Shown here piece after piece: positions 26,211 to 35,907 of a stretch of 64,000 nucleotides of DNA (within the stretch, counting starts at the first letter, position 1; each line of letters opens with the position of its first letter). Position numbers and translations under genes: made by a program. The stretch lies in assembly GCF_000373625.1 (NCBI RefSeq), contig NZ_KB891988.1, forward strand, positions 780,053-844,052. The letters run 5' to 3'. This stretch comes from Streptomyces sp. LaPpAH-108. GTDB taxonomy: Bacteria; Actinomycetota; Actinomycetes; Streptomycetales; Streptomycetaceae. The notes beneath the pieces are model-generated. The model ran no database searches, was not told the origin of the DNA, and saw only the letters and a program-made list of their open reading frames with translations.

Positions 26211-27530
26211 ATGGTGGCGAAGAAGACCGCCGGTACCTCCGGTGGCTCAGCGGGAACCCTTGCCGGTGTCGGGCCGCCGGGGCAGGACGGCCGACGTCTG
26301 CGGGCGGCCTCGGGAGGCGGCGGGGCGGCGAAGAAGGCGTCCGGAAAGCCGGGGAAGAAGGCCGCCGCGCAGGAGTCCGGCACGAAGGCGGGCACGGGGA
26401 AGGCGGCTGCCGGGAAGACGGGCACGGGGAAATCGGCCGCCGGGAAGGACGTGTCCGGCGAGAAGGTCTCCCAGGGGAAGTCCGCCGACAAGGTGGCCGC
26501 CCGGAAGACGGCTGCCGCGAAGGCTCCCGCCGACAAGGCTGCCGCCGGGAAGACCGGTGCCAAGAAGACGGCTGCCAAGAAGACCGGCGCCGAGAAGGGC
26601 ACCGCCAAGAAGGGCACCGCCAAGAAGGGTGTTGCCAAGAAGGGCGGCTCCCAGAAGGCCGCAGCCAAGAAGGCCGCCCCTGAAAAGGCTGCCGCGAAGA
26701 AGGTTCCGGCGAAGGCTTCCGCGAAGAAGCGGGAAGCCTCCGGTGAGAAGACCGGCGCTGCCAAGACCGGCACTGCCAAGCGCACCACTGCCAGGAAGAC
26801 CACCACGGGCCGGAAGAGGACGGGCGGCGAGACGGTGACTGCTGAGAAGACGGCCGCCATGGCGACAGCCACCGAGGCGGCGCCCCCCGAGGGCACCACG
26901 GCCGCGAAGGCCACCGGGAAGACCGCCGGGACGGCGGCGAAGAAGACAGCCAAGAAGGCGGTCAAGAAGACGGCGGCGAAGAAGGCCGCCGCCAAGAAGA
27001 CCGCGGCCAAGAAGACCGGTGCGGCGCGTGCCGCCGGGCAGACGGGAGCCACGAGGGTGGTTGCGAAGAAGACTCCTGGCACGGCCACGGCGGAGCAGAC
27101 CGCCGTACCCAAGGCGCGGCCCGCCGCCGAACCCGGTGAGCTGGCGGTACGCCCCGGTGAGGACCCCTGGACCCCGCAGGAGGTCGAGGAGGCCCGCGCG
27201 GAGCTGACCGGCGACGCCGACCGGCTCCGCGAGGAGATCGACTCCTCCGCCGCCGCGCTCGCGGGCCTGATGCGGGACAGCGCGGACGGCGCGGGCGACG
27301 ACGAGGCCGACACCGGCACCAAGAACATCACCCGCGAGCACGAGATGGCCCTCGCCGCCAACGCGCGCGAGATGCTGACCCAGACCGAGCGGGCCCTGGA
27401 ACGCCTGGACACGGGCACCTACGGTCTGTGCGAGAGCTGCGGCAACCCCATCGGCAAGGCGCGGATGCAGGCGTTCCCGAGGGCCACCCTGTGCGTGGAG
27501 TGCAAGCAGAAGCAGGAACGGCGGTCCTGA
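26211..27530 (+). CDS. ddbA: Histone H1-like / DksA-type zinc finger fusion (DdbA-like)
   Basis: 439 aa from the ATG at 26211 (GAAGGGG upstream); the frame is open further back but without a good start. Residues 1-310 are Lys/Ala-rich with many KKTAAKK-type repeats, like the C-terminal tail of eukaryotic histone H1. The last 120 residues form a TraR/DksA-like domain with a coiled-coil helix pair and a zinc finger, CESC at 407-410 and CVEC at 428-431. A bifunctional Streptomyces protein of this build, DdbA, has been described as DNA-binding and linked to nucleoid compaction. Whether the DksA part acts on RNA polymerase here is inferred. It lies between the divergent ileS and lspA, as in S. coelicolor. 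Confidence 0.85.
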   Translation: MVAKKTAGTSGGSAGTLAGVGPPGQDGRRLRAASGGGGAAKKASGKPGKKAAAQESGTKAGTGKAAAGKTGTGKSAAGKDVSGEKVSQGKSADKVAARKTAAAKAPADKAAAGKTGAKKTAAKKTGAEKGTAKKGTAKKGVAKKGGSQKAAAKKAAPEKAAAKKVPAKASAKKREASGEKTGAAKTGTAKRTTARKTTTGRKRTGGETVTAEKTAAMATATEAAPPEGTTAAKATGKTAGTAAKKTAKKAVKKTAAKKAAAKKTAAKKTGAARAAGQTGATRVVAKKTPGTATAEQTAVPKARPAAEPGELAVRPGEDPWTPQEVEEARAELTGDADRLREEIDSSAAALAGLMRDSADGAGDDEADTGTKNITREHEMALAANAREMLTQTERALERLDTGTYGLCESCGNPIGKARMQAFPRATLCVECKQKQERRS

Positions 27531-27597
27531 GCGAGGGCGTACGCCGGGGCGTGCCGTAGTCTCGTCGTCAGTCAGGCACCTAGGTTGAGGGACTCAC

Positions 27598-28209
27598 GTG
27601 GCAGAGGCGGAGCGCATCATCGGTACGCCGGACACCCCGGAAGACAGTGGCGAGCGGCCGGGCCCGGCCGCCACGCCCGCCGGGCCCGGTGCGGACGGAC
27701 AGGACGCCGTCCGGCGGACCGGACGCGGGCGCCGGATCGCCGTGCTGTTCGCGGTGGCCGTCTTCGCCTACGCCCTCGACCTGGTCAGCAAGCTGCTCGT
27801 GGTCGCGAAGCTGGAGCACCACGCCCCGATCCAGCTGATCGGCGACCTCCTCGAGCTGCACGCCATCCGCAACCCCGGTGCCGCCTTCGGCTTCGGCGCC
27901 GCCTTCACGATCATCTTCACGGTGATCGCGGCCGTCGTCATCGCGGTGATCATCCGGCTGGCCCGCAAGCTCTACAGCACCCCCTGGGCCATCGCGCTCG
28001 GCCTGCTGCTCGGCGGTGCCCTCGGCAACCTCACCGACCGCATCTTCCGGGCCCCCGGCATCTTCGAGGGCGAGGTCGTCGACTTCATCGCGCCCAAGGG
28101 CTTCGCGGTGTTCAACCTGGCCGACTCCGCGATCGTGTGCGGCGGCATCCTGATCGTGCTGCTGTCCTTCCGGGGCCTGGACCCGGACGGCACCGTCCAC
28201 AAGGACTGA
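27598..28209 (+). CDS. lspA: Lipoprotein signal peptidase LspA
   Basis: 203 aa from GTG at 27598 (TTGAGGGA upstream). Integral membrane aspartyl protease that removes signal peptides from prolipoproteins. Four hydrophobic segments follow a 40-residue disordered Gly/Pro/Ala-rich N-terminus longer than usual. The catalytic aspartates lie in GNLTDRIFR (about residue 145) and FNLADSAI (about 175), with RNPGAAFG also conserved. It is 79 bp upstream of rluD, a common pairing in bacteria. Confidence 0.93.
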   Translation: MAEAERIIGTPDTPEDSGERPGPAATPAGPGADGQDAVRRTGRGRRIAVLFAVAVFAYALDLVSKLLVVAKLEHHAPIQLIGDLLELHAIRNPGAAFGFGAAFTIIFTVIAAVVIAVIIRLARKLYSTPWAIALGLLLGGALGNLTDRIFRAPGIFEGEVVDFIAPKGFAVFNLADSAIVCGGILIVLLSFRGLDPDGTVHKD

Positions 28210-28288
28210 CGGACCCGGCGAGGGCGGGCGGACCGGGTTTTCCACAGGCTCGTTCGGTGCCCTCCCACCCGTCCGGCATACTCGACGG

Positions 28289-29233
28289 GTGAGCACGATT
28301 CCCGAGATCCGAACCCTGCCCGTGCCCGACGGCCTGGAAGGCGAGCGTGTCGACGCCGCCATCTCCCGGATGTTCGGCTTCTCCCGCACCAAGGCGGCGG
28401 AGCTGGCCGCGGCCGGCAAGGTCCAGGTCGACGGCGCCGTGGTCGGCAAGTCCGAGCGGGTGCACGGCGGTGCCTGGCTGGAGGTCGAGATGCCGCAGGC
28501 ACCGGCCCCGGTCCAGATCGTCGCGGAGCCCGTCGAGGGCATGGAGATCGTGTACGACGACGATGACGTGGTCGTCATCGTCAAGCCGGTCGGCGTGGCC
28601 GCGCACCCCTCGCCCGGCTGGACCGGCCCGACCGTCATCGGCGGCCTCGCCGCCGCCGGGTACCGGATCTCCACCTCCGGCGCCGCCGAGCGTCAGGGCA
28701 TCGTGCACCGGCTCGACGTGGGCACCTCGGGCCTCATGGTGGTCGCCAAGTCCGAGCGGGCGTACACCTCGCTCAAGCGCCAGTTCAAGGAGCGCACGGT
28801 CGACAAGCGCTACCACACGCTGGTCCAGGGCCACCCCGACCCCATGAGCGGCACGATCGACGCCCCCGTCGGCCGCCACCCCCAGCACGACTACAAGTGG
28901 GCGGTCACCGCCGAGGGCAAGCCCTCGGTGACGCACTACGACCTCATCGAGGCATTCCGCGCCGCCTCCCTGCTCGACGTGAAGCTGGAGACCGGCCGCA
29001 CCCACCAGATCCGCGTCCACATGTCGGCCCACCGCCACCCCTGCGTCGGCGACCTGACCTACGGCGCCGACCCCACGCTCGCCAAGCGGCTCAAGCTGCA
29101 GCGCCAGTGGCTGCACGCGGTCCGGCTCGGCTTCGAGCACCCGGCGGACGGCCAGTGGGTGGAGTTCGCGAGCGACTACCCCGAGGACCTGCAGCGGGCC
29201 CTCGACCTGGTCCGGGAGGAGACCTACGCGTGA
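28289..29233 (+). CDS. rluD: RluD-type 23S rRNA pseudouridine synthase
   Basis: 314 aa, GTG at 28289. An N-terminal S4 RNA-binding domain (about 13-80, [19 protein letters not shown]) is followed by the RsuA/RluA catalytic domain, with the catalytic Asp in [13 protein letters not shown] near residue 150. [16 protein letters not shown] is typical of the RluA/D branch. Which uridines it modifies is inferred from family only. No Shine-Dalgarno sequence precedes the start, but CATACT lies 7 nt upstream, so the mRNA may be leaderless. The stop overlaps the GNAT gene. Confidence 0.9.
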   Translation: MSTIPEIRTLPVPDGLEGERVDAAISRMFGFSRTKAAELAAAGKVQVDGAVVGKSERVHGGAWLEVEMPQAPAPVQIVAEPVEGMEIVYDDDDVVVIVKPVGVAAHPSPGWTGPTVIGGLAAAGYRISTSGAAERQGIVHRLDVGTSGLMVVAKSERAYTSLKRQFKERTVDKRYHTLVQGHPDPMSGTIDAPVGRHPQHDYKWAVTAEGKPSVTHYDLIEAFRAASLLDVKLETGRTHQIRVHMSAHRHPCVGDLTYGADPTLAKRLKLQRQWLHAVRLGFEHPADGQWVEFASDYPEDLQRALDLVREETYA

Positions 29234-29697
29234 GCACGCCGTACACGGTCCGGGTCGCGGAGGACCCGGCCGACCGCGAAGCCTGCTTCGCGGTCCGCAA
29301 GGAGGTCTTCGTCGCCGAACAGGGCGTCCCCGAGGACCTGGAGTACGACGCCCATGACGCCGGTGCCGTGCATGTGCTCGCGCTCCGCGCCGACGGCACC
29401 CCGCTCGGCGCCGGACGCCTGCTGCACGGCGCGGCGGCCGTCGGGCACACCGGCGCGGACGCCTCGGTGGGCTCGCTCGGGCGGCTGGCCGTCACCAGTG
29501 CCGCGCGCGGACTCGGCGTCGGGGCCGCCCTGGTGCGCGCCGTGGAGGACGCGGCCCGCGCGCTCGGCCTGACCGCCGTGGACCTGCACGCCCAGACCCA
29601 CGCCCTCGGCTTCTACGAGCGCCTGGGGTACACGCCGTACGGCCCGGAGTTCATGGACGCCGGGATACCGCACCGGGCGATGCGCCGCACCCTGTAG
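29230..29697 (+). CDS. GNAT family N-acetyltransferase
   Basis: 155 aa; the GTG at 29230 overlaps the rluD stop. The acetyl-CoA loop is seen as [20 protein letters not shown] near 95-114, the R-G-x-G pattern. The C-terminal [24 protein letters not shown] is shared with ElaA-like GNAT proteins. Substrate unknown. Coupling to rluD is a conserved Streptomyces arrangement. Confidence 0.85.
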   Translation: MSTPYTVRVAEDPADREACFAVRKEVFVAEQGVPEDLEYDAHDAGAVHVLALRADGTPLGAGRLLHGAAAVGHTGADASVGSLGRLAVTSAARGLGVGAALVRAVEDAARALGLTAVDLHAQTHALGFYERLGYTPYGPEFMDAGIPHRAMRRTL

Positions 29698-29791
29698 CCG
29701 TCCTCGCCGCCGGGTCGGACCCCGTCTCCGGCCGGGTGGCGTGGCAGTCTTGAGCTTTGCGGTGTGATCGCGGACTCCCGGAGCGCTCGAC

Positions 29792-31378
29792 GTGGATCAG
29801 CTGGCCCTGTTGTTCGTGGTGCTGCTCGCGGCCCTGGTGAGCGTCCCGGTGGGGGAGTACTTCGGGCTGCCGGCGCCGGTGCTGATGACCCTGTTCGGCG
29901 GGGTCCTCGCGGTGCTCGACTTCGTGCCGAACGTCGACATCCCGCCCGACCTCATCCTGCCCGCGCTGCTGCCCCCGCTGCTCTACGCCGCCGTACGCCG
30001 CACCTCCTGGCGGCAGTTCACGGCCAACAAACGCCCGATCTTCCTGCTCGCCGTCGCGCTGGTCTTCGTGACCACGGTGTGCGTGGCGGCCGTGGCGCAC
30101 GCGATCGTGCCCGGGCTGCCGGTCGCCGCGGCGGTGGCGCTCGGCGCGCTGATCGCCCCGCCCGACCCGGTGGCCGCGACGGCCGTCGCCGGACAGCTCG
30201 GGCTGCCCCGCCGGCTGGTGTCGATCCTGGAGGGCGAGGGGCTGTTCAACGACGTCACGGCGATCGTGCTCTACCACGTGGCCATCGCCGCCGCGATCAG
30301 CGGCGAGTTCTCGCCCTGGGGCGCCGGGCTCGACCTGGTGCTCTCGGCCGTGGTCGCGGTCGTCGTCGGTCTCGGCCTCGGCTGGGGCGCCAACAAGCTG
30401 ATGGACCTGCTCGGTGACGCCACCCTCCAGATCGGGCTCACCCTGCTGGTGCCGTACGCCTCCTACGTCCTTGCCGAGGGGCTGCACGGCTCCGGGGTGC
30501 TCGCGGTGCTCACCACCGCGCTGTTCCTCGCCGAGTACGCCACCGACGCCGACGACGTGATGACCCGGCTCGCCGGGCACACCTTCTGGGACATCATCGA
30601 CACGCTCGTGACCGGTGTGGCCTTCGGGCTGATCGGCCTCGAACTGCACAACGCGATCCGCACGGCCTCCGGCCGCTGGGGCGAGCTGCTGGGCTGGGCG
30701 GCGGCCGTCGCGGCCACCGTGATCCTGGTCCGGCTGCTGTGGCTGATGCCCGCGACCTGGCTCACCAAGCGGCTGCACGCCCGGCGCGACTACGACGAGG
30801 ACATCCCGGTCGGCTGGCGGGAGACCGTCGTGATGTGGTGGGCCGGGATGCGCGGGGTGGCCTCCGTGGCGCTGGCCCTCGCCATCCCGCTGAGCACCAA
30901 GTCCGGTGCGCCCTTCCCGGACCGGGACATCATCGTCTTCATCGCCTTCGGGGTGATCATCGCCACCCTGGTCCTCCAGGGGCTGACCCTGCCGTGGCTG
31001 GTGCGCAGGCTCGGGGTGCGGGCGGACTCCGAGCGGGAGAAGGAGTTCGAGACGGAGCTGGCGGTGCGCGCGACCAAGGCCGCGCGGCGGCGGCTGCGGG
31101 AGATCGAACAGGTCGAGGAGCTGCCCGAGGAACTGTCGGAGCAGATGCTGCGGCGCGCCTTCGACATCGGCATCCGGATCAGCCCCGACATGGGCGAGGA
31201 GGAGCGCCGCGAGGCCCACAAGCAGCGGGCGCGGCGGCTGAAGCGGGTGCGCAAGATCCAGGCCGAGATGATGAGCGCGGCCCGCCACGAGGTGCTGGCC
31301 GCGCGCAGCGAACCGGGCGCCGACCCGGAGATCGTCGACCGGGTGCTCAGGCACCTGGACGTGCGCAGCCTGCGCTGA
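29792..31378 (+). CDS. CPA1-type sodium/proton antiporter
   Basis: 528 aa from GTG at 29792. About twelve hydrophobic segments fill residues 3-410. The ion-binding region includes ALIAPPDPVAATAV (the PPDP motif near 110-123) and EGEGLFNDVTAIVLY (ND motif near 149-163), both marks of the CPA1 NhaP/NHE branch. A charged, Arg/Glu-rich cytoplasmic tail of about 110 residues follows. It exports Na+ or another monovalent cation in exchange for protons; ion specificity is not readable. Ends before a short tandem repeat and convergent mscS. Confidence 0.88.
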   Translation: MDQLALLFVVLLAALVSVPVGEYFGLPAPVLMTLFGGVLAVLDFVPNVDIPPDLILPALLPPLLYAAVRRTSWRQFTANKRPIFLLAVALVFVTTVCVAAVAHAIVPGLPVAAAVALGALIAPPDPVAATAVAGQLGLPRRLVSILEGEGLFNDVTAIVLYHVAIAAAISGEFSPWGAGLDLVLSAVVAVVVGLGLGWGANKLMDLLGDATLQIGLTLLVPYASYVLAEGLHGSGVLAVLTTALFLAEYATDADDVMTRLAGHTFWDIIDTLVTGVAFGLIGLELHNAIRTASGRWGELLGWAAAVAATVILVRLLWLMPATWLTKRLHARRDYDEDIPVGWRETVVMWWAGMRGVASVALALAIPLSTKSGAPFPDRDIIVFIAFGVIIATLVLQGLTLPWLVRRLGVRADSEREKEFETELAVRATKAARRRLREIEQVEELPEELSEQMLRRAFDIGIRISPDMGEEERREAHKQRARRLKRVRKIQAEMMSAARHEVLAARSEPGADPEIVDRVLRHLDVRSLR

Positions 31379-31380
31379 GC

Positions 31381-31412
31381 GTCAGCCCGTCAGCCCGTCA
31401 GCCCGTCGGCCC
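31381..31412. repeat. 8-bp tandem repeat
   Basis: GTCAGCCC is repeated three times, then GTCGGCCC, in the 61-bp gap between the convergent antiporter and mscS genes. Likely a slippage-prone spacer with no evident role. Confidence 0.8.
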
Positions 31413-31439
31413 CGCACCCGGTCGCGGGAGACCGCGCCC

Positions 31440-32546
31440 CTATCCACGTCCCGTGCGCGGGAACTCGTAGGCGTGGCGCAGGGTCTTGCGGTCCGGGGCC
31501 GGAATGTGGTCCGGGGCGGGCACCGCGTCGCCGGTGTTGACGCGGGGCAGGGCGTAGGGGTGCTCGGCGCGCAGCCAGGCGATCATCTGCTCGCGGACCG
31601 CGACCCGTACCGTCCAGATGTCGTCCGCGTCCTTCGCGGTCACCAGGGCGCGCACCTCGATGGTGTTGGGGGCGGTGTCCGTCACCACCAGGCCGTGCGC
31701 GCGGCCGTCCCAGGCCGGGCAGGCGCGCAGGATGTCCCGCAGCCGCTCGCGCATCGCCTCGATCGGCGCGCTGTGGTCGAGCTGCCAGAAGACGGTGCCG
31801 GTCATCTGCGGGGTGCCGCGCGACCAGTTCTCGAACGGCTTGGAGGTGAAGTACGAGACCGGCATGGTGATCCGGCGCTCGTCCCAGGTCCGCACGGTCA
31901 GGAAGGTCAGGGTGATCTCCTCCACGGTGCCCCACTCGCCGTCCACGACGACCGTGTCCCCGATGCGCACCATGTCGCCGAAGGCGATCTGCAGCCCGGC
32001 GAACATGTTGGCCAGCGTGGACTGCGCGGCCACACCGGCGACGATGCCGAGGACACCGGCCGAGGCCAGCAGCGAGGCACCGGCCGCGCGCATCTCCGGG
32101 AACGTCAGCAGCATCGCGGCCACCGCGACCACGCCGACGATCGCGGAGACCACCCGCATGATCAGCGTCACCTGGGTGCGCACCCGGCGTACCCGGGCCT
32201 GGTCGCGGTGGGCGCGGGCGTAGCGGCTGTACGAGGTCTCCACGACGGCCGCCGCGATGCCGATCACCAGCCAGGCGGTCGAGCCGATCAGCACCAGGGT
32301 CAGCGTCTGCCCGATGCCCACGCGGTGCCCCCTGAGCGCGGGCACCTGGGCGAAGGAACCTCTGAGCAGCGCGGCCAGCAGCACCAGTTGATAGGGGATG
32401 CGGCAGCGGCGCAGCAGGCCCCACAGCGGGGTCTCGCCGTGCTGTTCGTCGGCCTTGCGCAGCAGCACGTCGGTGCCCCACCCGATCAGTACGGTGAGGA
32501 CGACGCAGCCGCCGACCACGATGAGGGGGCGGATGTCGTTCTCCAT
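31440..32546 (-). CDS. MscS-family mechanosensitive ion channel
   Basis: 368 aa, ATG at 32546. Four or so membrane segments in the first 190 residues. The pore-lining segment resembles MscS TM3 (AGVLGIVAGVAAQSTLANMFAGL, near 145-167), then the beta-domain segment GDMVRIGDTVVVDGEWGTVEEI. Opens under membrane tension to release solutes in hypo-osmotic shock. Minus-strand single gene, convergent with the antiporter and divergent from the hydrolase gene at 32659. Confidence 0.9.
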   Translation of the reverse strand: MENDIRPLIVVGGCVVLTVLIGWGTDVLLRKADEQHGETPLWGLLRRCRIPYQLVLLAALLRGSFAQVPALRGHRVGIGQTLTLVLIGSTAWLVIGIAAAVVETSYSRYARAHRDQARVRRVRTQVTLIMRVVSAIVGVVAVAAMLLTFPEMRAAGASLLASAGVLGIVAGVAAQSTLANMFAGLQIAFGDMVRIGDTVVVDGEWGTVEEITLTFLTVRTWDERRITMPVSYFTSKPFENWSRGTPQMTGTVFWQLDHSAPIEAMRERLRDILRACPAWDGRAHGLVVTDTAPNTIEVRALVTAKDADDIWTVRVAVREQMIAWLRAEHPYALPRVNTGDAVPAPDHIPAPDRKTLRHAYEFPRTGRG

Positions 32547-32658
32547 GCGGGTGCGCCTAACCGCGAGACGCCGTCATGAACCTGCGTGTTCCCCGGTGGA
32601 ACGGGTAGGAGGCCGTGCCGGTACGGGCCTTCGGGGCCCCGGCTGGCACCATGGGGCC

Positions 32659-33228
32659 ATGAACATCATGCTCTTTCACTCCGTCCTCGGGCTCACTCCC
32701 GAGGTGCGCGACGCCGCCGACCGGCTGCGCGCGGCCGGCCACGAGGTGTGGACGCCGGACCTCTTCGAGGGGCGCACCTTCGACACGGTCGAGGAGGGCA
32801 TGGAGTTCAAGGAGGAGGTCGGCAAGGACGAGCTGCTGAAGCGGGCGGTGCTGGCAGCCGCGCCCTACTCCGAACGCGGCCTGGTCTACGCCGGGTTCTC
32901 GCTCGGCGCCTCCGTCGCCCAGACACTGGCCCTCGGCGACGAGAAGGCCCGCGGCCTGCTGCTCCTCCAGGGCACCTCCGACATCGCGCCGACCGCGCAC
33001 GTGGACGAACTGCCGGTCCAGCTGCACGTGGCCGAGCCGGACCCGTTCGAGACGGACGACTGGCTGAGCGCCTGGTACCTCCAGATGGGCCGCGCCGGTG
33101 CCGACGTCGAGGTCTACCGCTACCCCGGCGCCGGTCACCTCTACATGTTCCAGGACACCCCGGACTACGACGCCGAGGCCACCGAGGCCACCTGGCGGGT
33201 GGCGCTCGGCTTCCTCGACAGCCTGTGA
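32659..33228 (+). CDS. Dienelactone hydrolase family protein
   Basis: 189 aa from the ATG at 32659. CACCAT lies 7 nt before the start and no Shine-Dalgarno sequence is present, so it may be leaderless. The alpha/beta-hydrolase nucleophile elbow is YAGFSLGAS with S81 where classical dienelactone hydrolase has Cys. The catalytic His is in GAGHLYMF (H160), with acidic residues near 126-133. The Cys to Ser change suggests a general esterase rather than a true dienelactone hydrolase. Substrate unknown. Confidence 0.8.
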   Translation: MNIMLFHSVLGLTPEVRDAADRLRAAGHEVWTPDLFEGRTFDTVEEGMEFKEEVGKDELLKRAVLAAAPYSERGLVYAGFSLGASVAQTLALGDEKARGLLLLQGTSDIAPTAHVDELPVQLHVAEPDPFETDDWLSAWYLQMGRAGADVEVYRYPGAGHLYMFQDTPDYDAEATEATWRVALGFLDSL

Positions 33229-33235
33229 CGGCGGG

Positions 33236-34906
33236 TCACACCGGGTCGTAGGTCTGCTCGATCTTCTGGGTGCCGCTGCGGGTGCGGTACGAACGGGCCC
33301 ACGCGGACGTCGCGTCGGGGTCCGTGCGGTCCGAGATCACGTAGTAGTCCATCTGCGCGCGCTCGGGCGTGATGTCCAGGACGCCGTAGCCGTGCCGGTC
33401 GGTGTCCACCCAGTGGACGTGCCGGTTGGCGGCCTTGATGAGCGGGGCGGCGACGGCCGAGACGGTGCCCTCGGGGACCTTCACGATGTCGTCGAGGTTG
33501 TCCGAGGTGAGCGAGGTGACCACGAACTCGGTCGCGGCGGACGCCGAGAGCGGATAGGTGCCCGCGTCGTAGGGCACGTCGTTGGCCCAGGCCATGTGGA
33601 TGTCGCCGGTCAGGAAGACGGTGTTGCCGATGGCGTTGGTCCGCAGATGGGCGAGGAGTTCGCGGCGGTCGTCGGTGTAGCCGTCCCACTGGTCGGTGTT
33701 GAGGGCGATGCCCTCCTGCGGCAGGCCGAGCAGCTTGGCGAGCGGCCTGAGCAGGTCGGCGGAGAGCGAGCCCACCGAGAACGGCGAGATCATCACCGAG
33801 TTGCCGACAAGGCGCCACTTGGTGTCGGACGCCTTGAGCCCGGCCTTCAGCCAGTCCAGCTGGGCCCGGCCGGTGATCGTACGGTCCGGGTCGTCCACCG
33901 CGCCGCTCGCGGTGGACGCCTGCTGGGAGCGGAAGGAGCGCAGGTCGAGCAGGGAGAGATCGGCCAGCTTGCCGAAGCGCAGCCTGCGGTAGGTGGTGCC
34001 CGCGACGGCCGGGCGCACCGGCATCCACTCGAAGTACGCCTGCTTGGCGGCAGCCTGACGGGCCGACCAGGTGCCCTCGGCGCCCTCGGTGTGGTTGTTC
34101 GCGCCGCCGGACCAGGCGTTGTCCGCGAACTCGTGGTCGTCCCAGATCGCGACGACCGGTGCCTTCAGATGCAGGGCCTGGAGGTCGGGGTCGGTCTTGT
34201 ACGTCGCGTGCCGGACGCGGTAGTCGGCCAGGGTGAGGATCTCGTGCGTGGGGGCGTGCGGGCGCACGACCGTGCCGCGGGTGCCGTACTCGCCGGTGCC
34301 GTACTCGTAGATGTAGTCGCCCAGATGCAGCCAGGCGTCCAGGTCGCCGCGGGCCGCGAGGTGGCGGTAGGGGCTGAACCAGCCCGCCTCCCAGTTGGCG
34401 CAGGAGACCACGCCGAAGCGCAGGTTCGCGAGGTTCGCGTCGGGGGCCGGGGCGGTGCGGGTGCGGGCCACGGGGGAGTCGGTGCCGCCGGAGGAGAAGC
34501 GGAACCAGTAGTCGGTGGCGGGCGCGAGGCCCCGGATGTCGGCCTTCACGGTGTGGTCGGCGGCGGCCGTCGCGGTGGCCGAGCCGGTGGCGACGACCGA
34601 GGTGAGCGCCTTGTCCCGGGCGACGACCCAGCTCACCTCGGTGTCGGGGCCGACGCCGGAGCCGGGCAGCGCCTCGGGCGTGGGCGTCACCCGGGTCCAC
34701 AGCAGCACCCCGTCGGGCAGCGGGTCTCCGGAGGCCACGCCGTGCGCGAAGACGGGGGCGGCGGTGGCGGCACGCGCGGGCAGCGCGGCGGCGAGCGGCC
34801 CGGCGAGCGCGGCGGTGACGGCAGCGGCCTTGACGACGCTGCGGCGGCTGGGCGCAAGGGAGTTGAGGGCCTGGGTGGCCGCGAGAGATCTCGATGGTCT
34901 GGTCAC
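33236..34906 (-). CDS. phoD: PhoD-type alkaline phosphatase / phosphodiesterase
   Basis: 556 aa from the GTG at 34906. A twin-arginine signal ([13 protein letters not shown] at 21-22) with a probable cleavage after ARA near residue 46 indicates export folded through Tat. The N-terminal beta domain ([20 protein letters not shown]) and the metal-site segments [22 protein letters not shown] and [10 protein letters not shown] are characteristic of PhoD. It hydrolyses phosphate esters outside the cell. Orthologues are controlled by PhoP under phosphate limitation; no convincing repeated PHO box was seen in the short upstream gap. Confidence 0.92.
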   Translation of the reverse strand: MTRPSRSLAATQALNSLAPSRRSVVKAAAVTAALAGPLAAALPARAATAAPVFAHGVASGDPLPDGVLLWTRVTPTPEALPGSGVGPDTEVSWVVARDKALTSVVATGSATATAAADHTVKADIRGLAPATDYWFRFSSGGTDSPVARTRTAPAPDANLANLRFGVVSCANWEAGWFSPYRHLAARGDLDAWLHLGDYIYEYGTGEYGTRGTVVRPHAPTHEILTLADYRVRHATYKTDPDLQALHLKAPVVAIWDDHEFADNAWSGGANNHTEGAEGTWSARQAAAKQAYFEWMPVRPAVAGTTYRRLRFGKLADLSLLDLRSFRSQQASTASGAVDDPDRTITGRAQLDWLKAGLKASDTKWRLVGNSVMISPFSVGSLSADLLRPLAKLLGLPQEGIALNTDQWDGYTDDRRELLAHLRTNAIGNTVFLTGDIHMAWANDVPYDAGTYPLSASAATEFVVTSLTSDNLDDIVKVPEGTVSAVAAPLIKAANRHVHWVDTDRHGYGVLDITPERAQMDYYVISDRTDPDATSAWARSYRTRSGTQKIEQTYDPV

Positions 34907-34938
34907 GGCGGATCAGGCTACTGATCGGTAAGCGCGCG

Positions 34939-34967
34939 AGCGGGCGAACTCCGAAAGTTCGCCCGCT
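34939..34967 (-). terminator. Intrinsic terminator after the DsbA-like gene
   Basis: AGCGGGCGAACT (34939-34950) and AGTTCGCCCGCT (34956-34967) form a perfect 12-bp stem with a 5-nt loop. It lies between the minus-strand DsbA-like gene and phoD. The U-run is weak on either strand. Confidence 0.75.
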
Positions 34968-34985
34968 CTTCATTCGGCGAGGGGG

Positions 34986-35810
34986 TCAGCCCTTGAGCGC
35001 CTTCTGGATGGCGGGGCCGAAGTCGGCCGCGGTCATCGGCGCGTTCTGGCCGCCGGAGTCCGTGACTTTCTTGCCGTCCATCATCAGCGTCGGCGTGCCC
35101 TGGAAGTCGTACTTCTTGCCGTCAGCGTTGAACTTGTCGCTCATCACCAGCGCCCATTTGTCGTAGGTGCCGTCCTTGATGTCCTTCTGGAACTGCGCGT
35201 TGCCCTTCAGCGCGGGCACTGTGTCGGCCACCTTGATCAGGTAGTCGTCGCTCTTGAACTTGTCGTCCTGCTCGTCGGGGTGGAACTTCGCCGAGTACAG
35301 GGCGGCCTTGTAGTCGAGCATGGCCTTGCCGCTGACGTTCAGGGCCGCGCCCATCGCGCTCAGCGCGTTCCGGGAACCCTCACCCGGGATGTTGTTGTCG
35401 ATGAAGGTCGCGCCGACATACTGGACCTTGTACTTGCCGTCCGCCACGTCCTTGTCCACCGTGCCGCCGTTGGCCTGCTCGAAGCTGGCGCAGATCGGGC
35501 AGCGCGGGTCCTCGTACATCACGAGAGTCTTCTTGGCGGTGTCCTTGCCGATGACCACGGTCGTGCCGTCGGCGCCGGACGAGTGAGCGGGCTTGACCAG
35601 CTTCGCGGTCTTGGCCGCCTCCCAGGCGCTCGGCTTGTTGGCCTGGACGACGGCGTAGCCTATGCCGCCCGCCGCGGCCAGGACCGCGATCGCCGAGACG
35701 CCGACGATGACCTGGCGCTTGACCTTGGCGCGCTTGGCCTCGCGCTCGCGCTCCTGGCGCAGTCGCTCGCGGGCCGCCGTCTTCGCTGCCTGGCTGTTCC
35801 GGTTGCTCAT
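34986..35810 (-). CDS. Membrane-anchored DsbA-like thioredoxin-fold protein
   Basis: 274 aa from the ATG at 35810, with GGAG 8 nt upstream; the open frame to 35840 adds no better start. A basic cytoplasmic N-terminus (about 1-33) precedes one membrane span (about 34-53). The outer thioredoxin-fold domain has the active site R-C-P-I-C (C104, C107) and a later cis-Pro segment FQGTPTLMMDGKKV. Such proteins act in extracytoplasmic disulfide exchange, with a VKOR-type partner in actinobacteria; none is visible nearby. Next upstream is an unrecognised membrane protein. Confidence 0.88.
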   Translation of the reverse strand: MSNRNSQAAKTAARERLRQEREREAKRAKVKRQVIVGVSAIAVLAAAGGIGYAVVQANKPSAWEAAKTAKLVKPAHSSGADGTTVVIGKDTAKKTLVMYEDPRCPICASFEQANGGTVDKDVADGKYKVQYVGATFIDNNIPGEGSRNALSAMGAALNVSGKAMLDYKAALYSAKFHPDEQDDKFKSDDYLIKVADTVPALKGNAQFQKDIKDGTYDKWALVMSDKFNADGKKYDFQGTPTLMMDGKKVTDSGGQNAPMTAADFGPAIQKALKG

Positions 35811-35907
35811 GGTGGTGATCTCCATAGGGGACGCGCACACGACGTGCTCGGGGCACAGGTGCGCGGGGGATACGTGTGGGCAGCCGAGCCGTGCTCGGCG
35901 CCGCCCC

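Noticed and set aside
34907..34985. PHO box upstream of phoD
   Set aside because: Only one GTTCGCC-like element, which is part of the terminator stem, was seen; no 11-bp direct repeats of GTTCACC.
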